From positions 1 to 35,968 of the forward strand of contig NZ_AOGY02000032.1 of assembly GCF_000332455.1 (NCBI RefSeq): a stretch of DNA of 35,968 bases. The letters are read 5' to 3'. Below the pieces are notes generated by a model, which did no database searches, was not told the origin of the DNA, and was given only the letters and a program-made list of their open reading frames with translations. The translations under genes and the position numbers were made by a program. This document shows, in pieces, positions 8,190 to 17,525 of this stretch (position 1 is its first letter; the number at the start of each line of letters is the position of its first letter). This stretch comes from Leptospira vanthielii serovar Holland str. Waz Holland = ATCC 700522 (GTDB lineage: Bacteria > Spirochaetota > Leptospiria > Leptospirales > Leptospiraceae).

Positions 8190-10169
8190 TTATCGTTTGT
8201 GTAAAATTCTTTCGTAAGCATTACTGCCGATAAAAATATCTAACAAATCCCCATCAATATGTTGGTCTCGCACTTCCATCTTTAAAATATCAAAGGCACG
8301 ATCCAGTGGCACTGCCTTTTTATAAGGGCGGTCCTGGTCTGTGAGGGCATCAAAAATATCGGCAATAGCCATCATCTTAGCTTGTACTGGAATCTCCACG
8401 GCAGAAAGCCCTCTCGGGTATCCCGATCCATTCAATTTTTCATGGTGGCCATGGGCAATGGCGGGAACCATTTTGAGTTCTCTTGTCCAAGGGATTTTTG
8501 AGAGAAATTGAAATGTATGTTCTACATGGGATTCAATCTCTCGTCTTTCTTCAAAATCCAAAGACCCGCGACGGATTGATAAAAAACCAAATTCTTTGGG
8601 CATGAGTAAATTCAGTTGGTTCCCATCGGTGGTATGGTAACTCATTTTAGAAATCTCTTCCAAAAAGTTAGAATTGCCTTCTTCTAAAATAGAAGGTTCG
8701 TTGGATTCCGAAATGACCCGAACCATCTCTTCTAATTTTTCTTTTTCTAAAACGTATTCCAAGTGGATTGACTTTTCAAACTCCATATAACCACTGTTAC
8801 CATGTTTTTTGAGGTATTCAATTTTCTTTTGGGCTAGTTTTGCTTCCACATCTTTCAAAATAAATTGGAAACGCCAACGAATTAAATCTAGTTCGTAATC
8901 CTCGAGTTTTTTGGCCTTAACCAGAACCTTTTCACGAACCCCAACTTTTCCAAAATCATGAAGAAGGGATGCATAACGAATTTCCTTTACTTGAGATTCA
9001 TTGAAATGGATATCTTTAAATCGACCTGTTTGGATGGCATTGACAGATTCCGCAAGTCCCACAGTGTACTGTGCCACACGGAAAGAATGTCCAGAGGTTG
9101 TTGGGTCCCTAGATTCAATGGCAGAAACACTGGCAGTCACAAATCCTTCAAACAAGGTTTCAATATCATGAATCAAATTATTGTTTTGGATGGCTACCGC
9201 TGCTTGCCCTGCCACCGCCATCACCAATTCTTCTGAATACTTATCGTATTCTAAAATGGAATTGGTTTTCATTTCGTCTAAAGTCAACTTGGTCTGAAAA
9301 TTTTTCTTTCGGTTGATGAGTTGGATGACACCCACAACTTCATCGTGGTGGTCTTTCATAGGAACCACTAACATTGATTTTGAATAATAATTGCTCATTT
9401 TGTCAAAATCACTGTTGAATTTATATTCCTCGCCACCGGACAATTCGTACACATTTGGTATATTGAGTTGTTTCCCAGTAAACGCTACATAACCCGCAAT
9501 ACTCTTTTTGTTAATGGGAAGGATAAATTCATCAGAGCTCAAATCAAGAGCAGAAATCTTAAATCTTAAGTTTCTCGGGTTTCCTCTTTCATCTTTTTCC
9601 ACCAAATACAAAGATCCAGAATCGGAATTGGAAATTTCACGAGCTGAATTCAAAATATCACGAAGGAGTTTCGTAAAATCTTTTTCGTTGGCGAGACTGA
9701 TTCCAATCTTTGTAAGTTTGGAAATTTCATTGGTAGAAACATTGATCCGCTTTTGGAGTTCGAATTTGTCCACTACCATCTGGAGGCTAGTAAACGCATT
9801 GGCCAGAGCCTTTACCAAAAAGATCAGGGGTGCATCATCGGGAACATTGGTAAAAAATAGATCTTCCTCAATATTAAGGGCGATGTAGCCAGTATAATCA
9901 ATGGGCGCACGAACAATGAAGTTCGACATGATGGTAGGATGGTTTTTTAAAAATTGGTGGATCTCGTTGTGTTTGGTTTCCAATTCATAACGAGAGACAT
10001 AAAACAATACTTTGGCGATGCGGCCATGGGAATCGGATTCAATTTGGTCCAACTCGGGAAGGGCCAAAACCTTAGCTTTGATTTTTTTGGAATAATCGGC
10101 AATTTTGCCTTCAAAAAAAGGATCGTCCGTGATGATGAATTGCGAATCCGAAGATTTGGTCACAGGCAT
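8190..10169 (-). CDS. GAF / HD-GYP domain protein, probable cyclic-di-GMP phosphodiesterase
   Basis: A soluble signalling protein of 659 residues. After an N-terminal region without a recognised family (1-140) comes a GAF domain (about 150-330), then an HD-GYP domain. The metal ligands and signature are visible: HSFRVAQYT (His361), LLHDFGKVG (His404, Asp405), ESHVEHT (His548), [13 protein letters not shown] (575-585) and [22 protein letters not shown] enzymes hydrolyse cyclic-di-GMP. Unusually, about 115 mostly charged, helical residues (about 421-535) split the domain between the HDFGK segment and the second metal-binding helix. It sits 50 nt after the membrane protein gene and 73 nt before fabI. 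No strong Shine-Dalgarno precedes the ATG. Confidence 0.9.
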   Translation of the reverse strand: MPVTKSSDSQFIITDDPFFEGKIADYSKKIKAKVLALPELDQIESDSHGRIAKVLFYVSRYELETKHNEIHQFLKNHPTIMSNFIVRAPIDYTGYIALNIEEDLFFTNVPDDAPLIFLVKALANAFTSLQMVVDKFELQKRINVSTNEISKLTKIGISLANEKDFTKLLRDILNSAREISNSDSGSLYLVEKDERGNPRNLRFKISALDLSSDEFILPINKKSIAGYVAFTGKQLNIPNVYELSGGEEYKFNSDFDKMSNYYSKSMLVVPMKDHHDEVVGVIQLINRKKNFQTKLTLDEMKTNSILEYDKYSEELVMAVAGQAAVAIQNNNLIHDIETLFEGFVTASVSAIESRDPTTSGHSFRVAQYTVGLAESVNAIQTGRFKDIHFNESQVKEIRYASLLHDFGKVGVREKVLVKAKKLEDYELDLIRWRFQFILKDVEAKLAQKKIEYLKKHGNSGYMEFEKSIHLEYVLEKEKLEEMVRVISESNEPSILEEGNSNFLEEISKMSYHTTDGNQLNLLMPKEFGFLSIRRGSLDFEERREIESHVEHTFQFLSKIPWTRELKMVPAIAHGHHEKLNGSGYPRGLSAVEIPVQAKMMAIADIFDALTDQDRPYKKAVPLDRAFDILKMEVRDQHIDGDLLDIFIGSNAYERILHKR

Positions 10170-10219
10170 ACTATCGACATGAAAAAAACGACTGTCGATT
10201 GTTTTTTAGAAAATTAATC

Positions 10220-11215
10220 TTACTTTTGTTTGTTTAAAAGAATGATCCCAAAACTGAGGCAGGCGACCAAATAAAAACTCAAAAAATACAGAGTTTGGAC
10301 TCCTAACAGTACGTAGGGTGCGTGCACCCAAACGTTTGGTTCTTCGAGTAAAAAAGGAAGGAAAATTCCCAAAACTGAGGGATAAAGAAAAGAGATCACT
10401 CCCCGAAGGCCCGGCTCGGACCAAGACAAGGACGAGAGGTAAGAATATAGCAATCTTCCAAAGATTCCAGAAAGGATACACAAAGGCAGAACCACTACAA
10501 TTTCTGTTCCAAGACAAGTGGAGAATGCAATCGCACCAATCCAAATTCCCATTTCAGATTCTGCCGGAACTATTTCCTTTTTGAATTTTGTAACCAATTG
10601 AAATCCGACGTGGGAGGAGATTCCATAAATTAGTAGGTTTGCCACCTGTTTGTAAAAACTCCAATCGGCCTTCCAAGGAGATAAAACCAAAAAAGCCGCA
10701 GGCAGAAAACAGATGTAAATAAAACGAAAAGAATCATCACCTAACTTAGTTTCTTTGTTCTCTTCTAAATTCCAAAACATCTCCCGCGCCCAAACAAAGG
10801 CTCCGAGAGAAATGGCAAAAGGTAAAATCAATGTATTGTCTTGGACGAGGATGGTAGTATGAAAGAAACGAATTCCAAACAAAACACCAACCCAAAAAAC
10901 ATATAAAAAAATCGAAACAAAGAACCGGCGATATATCTTTAAAGTGAAGATTCTTTCTTCTAAGGAAGTGTAGGAAAGAAATAACAATAAATTACTTTTT
11001 GTGATGTATCCAAAGATCGAATCTGTATTCCAAATCACTGATTGAATTCCCCATTTCTTCAGTGATTCCGTAAAAATAAATCCAAGGGCTGTGATGGCTG
11101 TCCATTGGAAGAGTAAATCTTTACGTTTCCATTCCTCAGTGATCTTTGCGAGCGAGTGAAATAAAAAGAAACTAGAAAGAATACAAAAGAGGAATTCTGT
11201 TTCGACTAAGTTCAT
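10220..11215 (-). CDS. Polytopic membrane protein of unknown function
   Basis: I do not recognise a family. The 331 residues contain about eight to ten hydrophobic helices spread over the whole length with short charged loops, so it is an integral inner-membrane protein. It has no signal peptide, enzyme motif or transporter signature that I can see. Its ATG overlaps the stop codon of the upstream TPR protein (ATGA at 11215-11212), which points to coupled translation and a shared role. The HD-GYP gene follows after 50 nt. It could be a membrane anchor or channel partner of the TPR protein. Confidence 0.75.
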   Translation of the reverse strand: MNLVETEFLFCILSSFFLFHSLAKITEEWKRKDLLFQWTAITALGFIFTESLKKWGIQSVIWNTDSIFGYITKSNLLLFLSYTSLEERIFTLKIYRRFFVSIFLYVFWVGVLFGIRFFHTTILVQDNTLILPFAISLGAFVWAREMFWNLEENKETKLGDDSFRFIYICFLPAAFLVLSPWKADWSFYKQVANLLIYGISSHVGFQLVTKFKKEIVPAESEMGIWIGAIAFSTCLGTEIVVVLPLCILSGIFGRLLYSYLSSLSWSEPGLRGVISFLYPSVLGIFLPFLLEEPNVWVHAPYVLLGVQTLYFLSFYLVACLSFGIILLNKQK

Positions 11216-13566
11216 GGTTGTATTTCCTCACTGACGGTAAAGGGAAGGATAGAATAAGGAGGTTCTCCATTCCGATCTAAACTTTGGAAGTTATGATGAA
11301 AGCCCCTGATGGATTGATTCCCTATGAGAATGAACTTTTCGGTTCCCGCAGGTTTTAAAAGGATACTGCGATTGAAAAAATAGAGAACTGGATTTGTTTT
11401 TAATTCCTTTCCCATGTTTTGAAAATGCGGAAGGATTTTTGTATAAGGTTCATAGATATCAATGGAGTTGGCAGATCGAATGATGATGGTTTTTCCTTTT
11501 AAATTAGGAATGGGTCGATTGCGAAGGATCCAATTGTTTGGATCATTATATAAAGTTTGAAACTCACCCACTCCATCTGCAGAAAGGATTCGGATGTTCG
11601 GAAAAGAATACAAACGGTCTTTTAATTCCGGTTTTACTTTTTTTAAGAATAAATCCACCTCCCCAGGTAACTCCCATAATACGACTTCCATTCCCGAAAA
11701 GTGTTTGGCCACAGCAAGGGAAGTAACACCAGGATATTCTGGATGGTTTAGCGCAGGCCCAATATCAAAAAATACAATTTGATTTCCCTTTTCAAATCGT
11801 TTCAAGTCACCAAACAAGGTTTTACGAAGGATCGACATAGGTTTAGAAAGAAAGGCATTTGTATTGAGTAAATCATCCAAAAAGAGATTGGTGTCTTCGA
11901 GCCTGTTTTCGTAAGTCCTGGCTCGTATTTCTTCCTCTTGGCCATTAAACAAATAACGTCCTGTATACGAACGGATTGTTTTTTCTTCCAATTCCACAAA
12001 GGAATTTTGGCTCTCGTGCTCCCAAGTATAGGGATAAATTGGTTTTCCTATTTCAAAACTATCGTTTGTTGGTAGGTCAACAATTTGTCCATAGGGAGAC
12101 AGGCGTACATATTGTTTGTAAAAGATTTCTGTTTGTTCTGGGTTATTTTTTAGTTTCGAGAGAACAGCCAAATTAAATAGAGCATAACGATGGTATGGTT
12201 TGTCTTCTATTCCATAGATAGATTTAGCATTCACGAGAGATTCCCAAATGGATTTGGCAACACTCCATTTACCCGATTTGTATAAAGAAGCACCATATAA
12301 ATTATAAGAATACAAAGCAATGTCGTGATTGGGAAAACCTTCGCTTAAAATCAGTTTTCTTTGATCTTGTAACAAAGATATGGCGGCCTCGTAACGACCT
12401 AAATCATAATAGAGTTTGGCTAAGTTAAAATCCAAATAAATTTGTTCTAATGGATTTGTGAGTTGGCCATTGATCGAAGACAATTCATAGGAAGCCAATT
12501 CCGACTGAGCGAGGTCGTATAACAGAAGTCCGTAAAAATAAGAGTTTTCGATGGAGGTTGGATCTTTGAGTAACTCTAAAGTTTCATAAAGTTTTCTGGC
12601 AGAGGTGAGGTAATACACCGCCTCTTCTTTTTTACCCTCTAAAACGAATGCCTTCCCAAGAAGGGAAATGGTATCTGCATAATCGCTATGGAATACAGAT
12701 TGCGAAATTTCTCTTTCTTTTCTGGCGGCACTAGCATATTCAATCACCTTACCAAATTCTTTTTTAGAAAAATAATAATCAGCAATGTATTTGGCAATAG
12801 AGAACTTTGTATAAGCGGAAAGATTTGAATTGTCGCCAGCACTCCGCCAAACCTCTTTGAATGATTCTTCAGAGCGTTTTTCTAAATTCGATTTGAACTT
12901 AAGAAATTGCAAATACTCGGAAGGGAATTCGAGAGACTTAAGAACGGATGTTTTTTCCTCAGATGATAAAGAGGAATTATAGGCAGACAACTGAACAAAT
13001 TCTGATTCAGAAAGAAAATCCTCCGGAGAAGGAATTTTCCATTCGGGACTGCGTTTTAACAAACGATGCAAACGAATGGTTTCATCCAAAAGGTGAGAAA
13101 GGGACTGATAAATGACTGCCACTAACTTCCCCCGTTCTTCGTAAGGGACAAGGATGGATTTACCCGAAAACGTGGCCTTTTGTTCTGTGGAATTGAGTTT
13201 AGGAGTGAAAGTGATTCCTTTCTCTTCCCACTCGAAACTTCCATAAAAAACAAATTGGGATCGGTTTTTTTTTGGTAAAGAGAGAGATACCTCCCTTCCT
13301 AAATACACAGCTCCCGTTAATTTTTTGAATTCGAAATCAATCAGGTCAGAAAGTAAGAGAAGTGTTTTTTTGTCCGATTCTTTTCCCTCGATTTCCCATT
13401 CTCCTAAACTAAAAAAGGAAACGGAGTCTGGTGATTCATAAGTTATAGGAAGGGTTTCTTTATGGATCGCATTACGAATCGAATAGTATAACGGTGCATA
13501 GGCGACGAAGGCCAGAAGCGAAAAGGTAAGGAGGGTGTTTTTTTGAAAGCGGGACAAGTTAAGCAA
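11212..13566 (-). CDS. Membrane-anchored TPR protein with Rossmann-like C-terminal part
   Basis: A large (784 residue) protein I cannot assign to a named family. One hydrophobic segment near residues 12-30 suggests a signal anchor. An N-terminal region (about 35-190) is followed by TPR-like helical repeats (about 250-490; for example segments around FGKVIEYASAAR, EEAVYYLTSARKLYE and LAKLYYDLGRYEAAISLLQ). The C-terminal part (about 590-780) begins with FFDIGPALNHPEYPGVTSLA, then VVLWELP and ILSADGVGEF, a pattern like the SAM- or nucleotide-binding half of a Rossmann methyltransferase. The listed start is TTG (13566) without a clear ribosome binding site; the TTG at 13557 is possible. It follows a terminator, so it should have its own promoter, and is coupled to the next gene. 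Confidence 0.7.
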   Translation of the reverse strand: MLNLSRFQKNTLLTFSLLAFVAYAPLYYSIRNAIHKETLPITYESPDSVSFFSLGEWEIEGKESDKKTLLLLSDLIDFEFKKLTGAVYLGREVSLSLPKKNRSQFVFYGSFEWEEKGITFTPKLNSTEQKATFSGKSILVPYEERGKLVAVIYQSLSHLLDETIRLHRLLKRSPEWKIPSPEDFLSESEFVQLSAYNSSLSSEEKTSVLKSLEFPSEYLQFLKFKSNLEKRSEESFKEVWRSAGDNSNLSAYTKFSIAKYIADYYFSKKEFGKVIEYASAARKEREISQSVFHSDYADTISLLGKAFVLEGKKEEAVYYLTSARKLYETLELLKDPTSIENSYFYGLLLYDLAQSELASYELSSINGQLTNPLEQIYLDFNLAKLYYDLGRYEAAISLLQDQRKLILSEGFPNHDIALYSYNLYGASLYKSGKWSVAKSIWESLVNAKSIYGIEDKPYHRYALFNLAVLSKLKNNPEQTEIFYKQYVRLSPYGQIVDLPTNDSFEIGKPIYPYTWEHESQNSFVELEEKTIRSYTGRYLFNGQEEEIRARTYENRLEDTNLFLDDLLNTNAFLSKPMSILRKTLFGDLKRFEKGNQIVFFDIGPALNHPEYPGVTSLAVAKHFSGMEVVLWELPGEVDLFLKKVKPELKDRLYSFPNIRILSADGVGEFQTLYNDPNNWILRNRPIPNLKGKTIIIRSANSIDIYEPYTKILPHFQNMGKELKTNPVLYFFNRSILLKPAGTEKFILIGNQSIRGFHHNFQSLDRNGEPPYSILPFTVSEEIQP

Positions 13567-13619
13567 ATTCTAAAAAGTTTAGTTTGACCTAGTTTTCTTA
13601 GAATTTTGCAGAACTCAAG

Positions 13620-13642
13620 GAAAAAACGGGGTTTCCCCCGTT
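13620..13642 (-). terminator. Strong rho-independent terminator after flgE
   Basis: On the minus strand AACGGGG-GAAA-CCCCGTT is followed by a T-run. A 7-bp, partly GC stem, a tetraloop and a T-tract are the textbook form. It starts about 13 nt after the flgE stop codon and separates the hook operon from the TPR gene downstream. Confidence 0.88.
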
Positions 13643-13654
13643 AGGAAGTGAATC

Positions 13655-15049
13655 TTATCGTTTGAGACCGAGAACTTCCTGGATCATTTGGTCAGAGGTC
13701 ACGATGGTTCGTGAGTTGGCCTGAAATCCTCTTTGGGTCACAATCATATCAGTAAACTGGTCGGATAAGTCTACATTTGACATCTCAAGAAGGCCCGCAT
13801 TGATCTTTCCACGGCCTTGGCTTCCTGCCTCACCAATGTTTGCATCCCCCGAGTTCAAAGAGTAACTATACATAGTGTCCCCTTCTTTATTGAGACCAGC
13901 TGGGTTTGTGAAGTTAGCGAGGGCAATCCTTGCGAGTGGCTGGCGAACCCCATTCGAAAATACACCCGTTACAGTTCCTGTGTTGTCAATGGAAAAGGAT
14001 TCCATATATCCCATTGGGTATCCGTCTTGTTTCACGGCTTTGGTTGTGAAGTCAGAAGAAAATTGTGTGATCCCGCCAACAAGACCCGCTTCACCTAAAT
14101 TCAAACTGAATTTTTGTGCGGTAGGATTTCCTGGAATGCGAAAGGAAATATCCGCTTTCAGTTTTCCTGTAGTTTGGGAATCCACCCCATCAGATACAGA
14201 GATGATTTTTCCATCAGGAGTGAAGGAGACTTCCAATTCCTGGTTTCCCGAAACTTTTGTATTTTCCCCACCGGTTCCACTGACGTCTACAGAAACTTGG
14301 CTTGAGTCTTCCAACTTAAAACGCATCTTCCATACATTGTCTCTCATTTTGTAAAACTCAACACCCATTTGGCGAGTGTTTCCGAGTTCATCATAAACAT
14401 TAATGGATGTTACATGGCCTCTTCTTTGGCGAGGATCTGGATCATTGATATAACGTTGGATGTCTTCTTCTGTAGCATCGGATGGAACAGCAGCAACACT
14501 AGAATTGAGGTTGGATTGAAAATCTACGTTCTGAGTCGCTCGAGCAGGTTCTTTAGAATATAGAGGAATGACGATGTCTTCCAATGATCCTGCTGAGTTG
14601 ATGTATTTGTTTCCACCATCATCCAAACGAGAATTCCAACCTTGTACTTTTAAACCATTCGCAGGGTTTACATAAAATCCGTTTTTATCTATGTTGAAAG
14701 CACCGGCACGCGTATAAAATTGTTTATCGCCGTCTTTCACAACAAAAAATCCTTCGCCGGAAACGGCTACGTCAGTATTTTTTCCTGTTGTTTGTAATGC
14801 ACCTTGTGTCATAATTTTATCGATAGCAGCGATGAGAGAACCAAGACCCACTTGTTTCGGGTTTGTTCCACCGATCCTTTCGTTTGGTTCTGAGGCACCT
14901 TGTAACTCTTGTGATATCATATCTTGGAAGGTAACTCGTTCGGTTTTAAAACCGTGTGTGTTTACGTTGGAGATGTTGTTACCAATAACATCCATTCTTA
15001 CTTGGTGGTTTTTAAGTCCGGAAACACCGGAGTAAAGTGATCTCATCAT
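13655..15049 (-). CDS. flgE: Flagellar hook protein FlgE
   Basis: Builds the flexible hook joining motor and filament; in spirochaetes this lies in the periplasm. The 464-residue protein has the rod/hook N-terminus ([20 protein letters not shown], with [12 protein letters not shown]), a middle domain, and the C-terminal signature ([20 protein letters not shown], then GFQANSRTI). There is no cysteine anywhere in the protein. In Treponema and Borreliella a cysteine forms a lysinoalanine cross-link between hook subunits; the aligned residue here is Ser179, with Lys148 and Lys166 nearby, as I recall described for Leptospira interrogans. It is the last gene of fliK-flgD-flgE, 38 nt after flgD, and ends at a terminator. 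Confidence 0.96.
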   Translation of the reverse strand: MMRSLYSGVSGLKNHQVRMDVIGNNISNVNTHGFKTERVTFQDMISQELQGASEPNERIGGTNPKQVGLGSLIAAIDKIMTQGALQTTGKNTDVAVSGEGFFVVKDGDKQFYTRAGAFNIDKNGFYVNPANGLKVQGWNSRLDDGGNKYINSAGSLEDIVIPLYSKEPARATQNVDFQSNLNSSVAAVPSDATEEDIQRYINDPDPRQRRGHVTSINVYDELGNTRQMGVEFYKMRDNVWKMRFKLEDSSQVSVDVSGTGGENTKVSGNQELEVSFTPDGKIISVSDGVDSQTTGKLKADISFRIPGNPTAQKFSLNLGEAGLVGGITQFSSDFTTKAVKQDGYPMGYMESFSIDNTGTVTGVFSNGVRQPLARIALANFTNPAGLNKEGDTMYSYSLNSGDANIGEAGSQGRGKINAGLLEMSNVDLSDQFTDMIVTQRGFQANSRTIVTSDQMIQEVLGLKR

Positions 15050-15087
15050 AACGTTATATCCTCTTTTTCTTTATCGACCTTTTTGAA

Positions 15088-15672
15088 TTAATCCTGATAA
15101 GCTTCTTGTTTTTTTAATGTATTATTCGGAACATTCTGTGTGTTTTGCGGACGTTGGAATTCTGGTTCTGCTTTGAGTAACGATGGGTCAGAAATCAAAT
15201 TGATTTTTGCTACATCGAGCATTCTTCCGTTCACACGAACGTAAGTTTTCCCTTCATTATCAAAAAGAATCGCACCAGCAAGTCCCGTGACGTCTTCTCC
15301 AGTAACCAAGTCGGGTCCCGACACAATTTTACCAACGACCGAATAACTTTGTTTAGATTCCATTCGAGCAATTCCAGAAGAAATATTTTTCATCTGTTCG
15401 AGAGAAGAGAACTGCGCCATTTGTGCGATGAAGTCTTTATCTTGTACAGGATTTGTGGGATCCTGGTGAGAGAGTTGGGTGAGAAGGAGTTTTAAAAAAT
15501 CATCCTTTCCTAACTCTTTTTGTTTTTCCCGAATTTCAATTCCCTTCAGACCACTGGTTTCTTCTTTATTTAATTGCTCTAAATGTTTACGAATATTGAA
15601 GGTTCTGTCCCCTTCAAAGTATTTGGTTCTTGCTGAATTTTGTGTTGATATGTCTTGCATTCCGTCTGGCAT
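15088..15672 (-). CDS. flgD: Flagellar hook assembly (capping) protein FlgD
   Basis: Scaffold that caps the growing hook and is needed for FlgE polymerisation. The 194-residue protein has the conserved FlgD N-terminal block [20 protein letters not shown] followed by [14 protein letters not shown] (about residues 55-95), then a short C-terminal domain beginning near [26 protein letters not shown] precedes the ATG at 15672, so that start is favoured over the in-frame ATG at 15660. It lies 35 nt after fliK and 38 nt before flgE. Confidence 0.95.
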   Translation of the reverse strand: MPDGMQDISTQNSARTKYFEGDRTFNIRKHLEQLNKEETSGLKGIEIREKQKELGKDDFLKLLLTQLSHQDPTNPVQDKDFIAQMAQFSSLEQMKNISSGIARMESKQSYSVVGKIVSGPDLVTGEDVTGLAGAILFDNEGKTYVRVNGRMLDVAKINLISDPSLLKAEPEFQRPQNTQNVPNNTLKKQEAYQD

Positions 15673-15706
15673 GGGATCCTCTGATTTCTATATATTTACT
15701 GGTGAT

Positions 15707-17347
15707 TTAAGCGAAAAATTCCAATGCCTTGGATTCTTCGAAGGAAGAAACACCGAGGATATCCGCCTCATCTTCTAAGCCCACTGAGTTTTCGGAATTA
15801 CGATACCGAGCGGCTTCCACCATCGTTTGGTAAAGTTCATTTTGTTCTTTACGATCAGTCAGTCCACTTCCGTCATCCCATAAATCAATGATGAGCGCTT
15901 GTAAGTCGAGGCCAGATTCTTTTAGGTTTTCTTTGATGGTTTGGATTTCGTTTTGAAGGGATTTTTGTAATTCTTCTGATTCGACAAGGATACGACCTTC
16001 TACCTTATCCCCATCCACGGTGACTTTTAAAGTAAGCCTACCGTATTCCTTTGGATTCATTACGATCTCGGCACTAGACTTTCCATTTTGTACAATATCA
16101 AAACGGGCTTGTTTGATGAGTTCGTCAATGTTTTGTTTGAGATTGGTCTCTTTTGGTTTCTGAGTTTTTTCTTGGGAACGAATTTCTTCTGCTTTGGATG
16201 TCATTCTATTTTCTAAAGAAGAAAATTGAAATCCTTGTTTGGAGCTACGTTCCTCAGAAGAACGACCACCCTCTTCCCCTGATTTCGAAGGATTACCTGT
16301 TTGAATGTTTGAAACAAGACTAACTTCTGTGGATTTTTGTTTTTCTCCAGCATGCGGAATTTTTGAATCTTGTTTTTGGAATTCTTTGTCTTTCACTCCG
16401 AGAGAACGAATCATTTTGTCAGCGTTTTGTGTTTGGTTGGATTTCTCTTGGTCTGAGGAAATTTCTGTATTTTCCGATCCATTCTTCGTTTGTTTGGAAG
16501 ACTTCGGTTTTCCCTCTGTTTTGCGAACAGAGTGTTCGGATGGAAGTTCTTTTCCTTCTACTTTGACTTCTTTTCCTTTCGCAAAAACCAAATCCGAAAC
16601 TTGCGAACCGGAATGACTGACTTCTATCTTGGTTCCGAAAGAAACTGGTTTCCCACTTGTCTTTTTATCTTCTAATGATTTTTTCTCGTTTTTGGGAAAG
16701 GGGACCAAATTCGAATCTTTGGCCATGGGAGTTTGCGATTTCGTCGCAGTGGACTCAGTTATTTTTTTTGTTTGTTCGGAGAGGAAAAAACTCATCGCTA
16801 ACTTTTTAGCCTCATCAATAAAGGCATTTCCTTCTTTCGGAGAATAAGCAGGTGATTTTTCAGCAGACTTTTGTAAGGATAATAAAACTGTTTTTTCCTT
16901 CGTGGACATTTCGTTCATTTGGTTCGCCGGAATCATAGAACGGCCAAAGTCCAGAGTAGAAGTTACAATTCCAAGACTATACTCTAAAGCGTCCCGATCT
17001 AAATCTTCTTCTTCGGCGATCTCTTCTGTTTTTTCCTCTACTACAGAGTCCTCGGAGATGGTTTCTTCTTTTTTGGTTTCCGCCACAGCACTTAATTCTT
17101 GTTTTGTGGTCTCTTCGGATTTCGGAATTTCCGTTTGAGAATTTGTGTTTCCATTCTCCCCACCAGGAGTTTTGTATTCAGAAGGGTTTTTAGGTTTTTC
17201 AGAATGTACCTGGAATTCGCGTTCCAAAATTTCCCCAAAACTTTCACGCACCGCCATCGCATGGTTTTCTTCCCCACTGCGTTTGGAGGACTTCCAATCC
17301 ACTTGTGGGAATTGAATTAAGTTCTGGTTTTCAACTTTTACGTTCAT
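15707..17347 (-). CDS. fliK: Flagellar hook-length control protein FliK
   Basis: Measures the hook and switches the flagellar export apparatus from hook to filament substrates. The first ~400 of 546 residues are low-complexity, rich in Lys, Glu and Ser, as expected for the extended ruler part. The compact C-terminal domain is recognisable: SAEIVMNPKEYGRLTLKVTV, then GRILVESEELQKSLQNEIQ and LKESGLDLQALIID (about 425-500), which is the FliK substrate-switch domain. An AGAAGG site about 6 nt before the ATG supports the start. It is the first gene of the hook operon and is divergent from sbp across a 178-bp gap. Confidence 0.9.
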   Translation of the reverse strand: MNVKVENQNLIQFPQVDWKSSKRSGEENHAMAVRESFGEILEREFQVHSEKPKNPSEYKTPGGENGNTNSQTEIPKSEETTKQELSAVAETKKEETISEDSVVEEKTEEIAEEEDLDRDALEYSLGIVTSTLDFGRSMIPANQMNEMSTKEKTVLLSLQKSAEKSPAYSPKEGNAFIDEAKKLAMSFFLSEQTKKITESTATKSQTPMAKDSNLVPFPKNEKKSLEDKKTSGKPVSFGTKIEVSHSGSQVSDLVFAKGKEVKVEGKELPSEHSVRKTEGKPKSSKQTKNGSENTEISSDQEKSNQTQNADKMIRSLGVKDKEFQKQDSKIPHAGEKQKSTEVSLVSNIQTGNPSKSGEEGGRSSEERSSKQGFQFSSLENRMTSKAEEIRSQEKTQKPKETNLKQNIDELIKQARFDIVQNGKSSAEIVMNPKEYGRLTLKVTVDGDKVEGRILVESEELQKSLQNEIQTIKENLKESGLDLQALIIDLWDDGSGLTDRKEQNELYQTMVEAARYRNSENSVGLEDEADILGVSSFEESKALEFFA

Positions 17348-17396
17348 GGGGTGCCTTCTCCCTTAAGGATCGAACTTCCCCAGATTTCCTTGAGAG

Positions 17397-17440
17397 AATT
17401 ATCTTCTTCCTTTTCCGGTTTATGTCGGGAAGAGATAATT
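17397..17440. promoter_or_regulatory. Long inverted repeat in the fliK-sbp divergent region
   Basis: AATTATCTTCTTCC (17397-17410) pairs with GGAAGAGATAATT (17428-17440) apart from one bulged T, around a 17-nt loop. It lies upstream of both genes, nearer fliK. It may be an operator or a leader hairpin for fliK; there is no T-tract that would make it a terminator. Confidence 0.4.
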
Positions 17441-17465
17441 ACGGGTTTTAAGAAATAAATTCCAT

Positions 17466-17514
17466 TTGACAAATATTCACTAAATTGGAGGATGAGTTTG
17501 ATTTATTAATCAAA
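17466..17514 (+). promoter_or_regulatory. Sulfate operon promoter region with 18-bp palindromic operator candidate
   Basis: A perfect -35-like TTGACA (17466-17471) is followed by the palindrome TTTGATTTATTAATCAAA (17497-17514; 7-bp arms, 4-bp centre), whose right end is 11 nt from the sbp start codon. I see no good -10 at standard spacing, so the promoter may need an activator or lie slightly elsewhere. The palindrome is well placed for sulfur-responsive control; the binding protein is unknown. Confidence 0.45.
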
Positions 17515-17525
17515 AGGGCGCAAAA

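Noticed and set aside
13875..14354. A 159-residue frame opposite flgE, and many similar frames opposite other genes
   Set aside because: They are shadows of well-supported genes on the other strand, without start signals or recognisable protein features.
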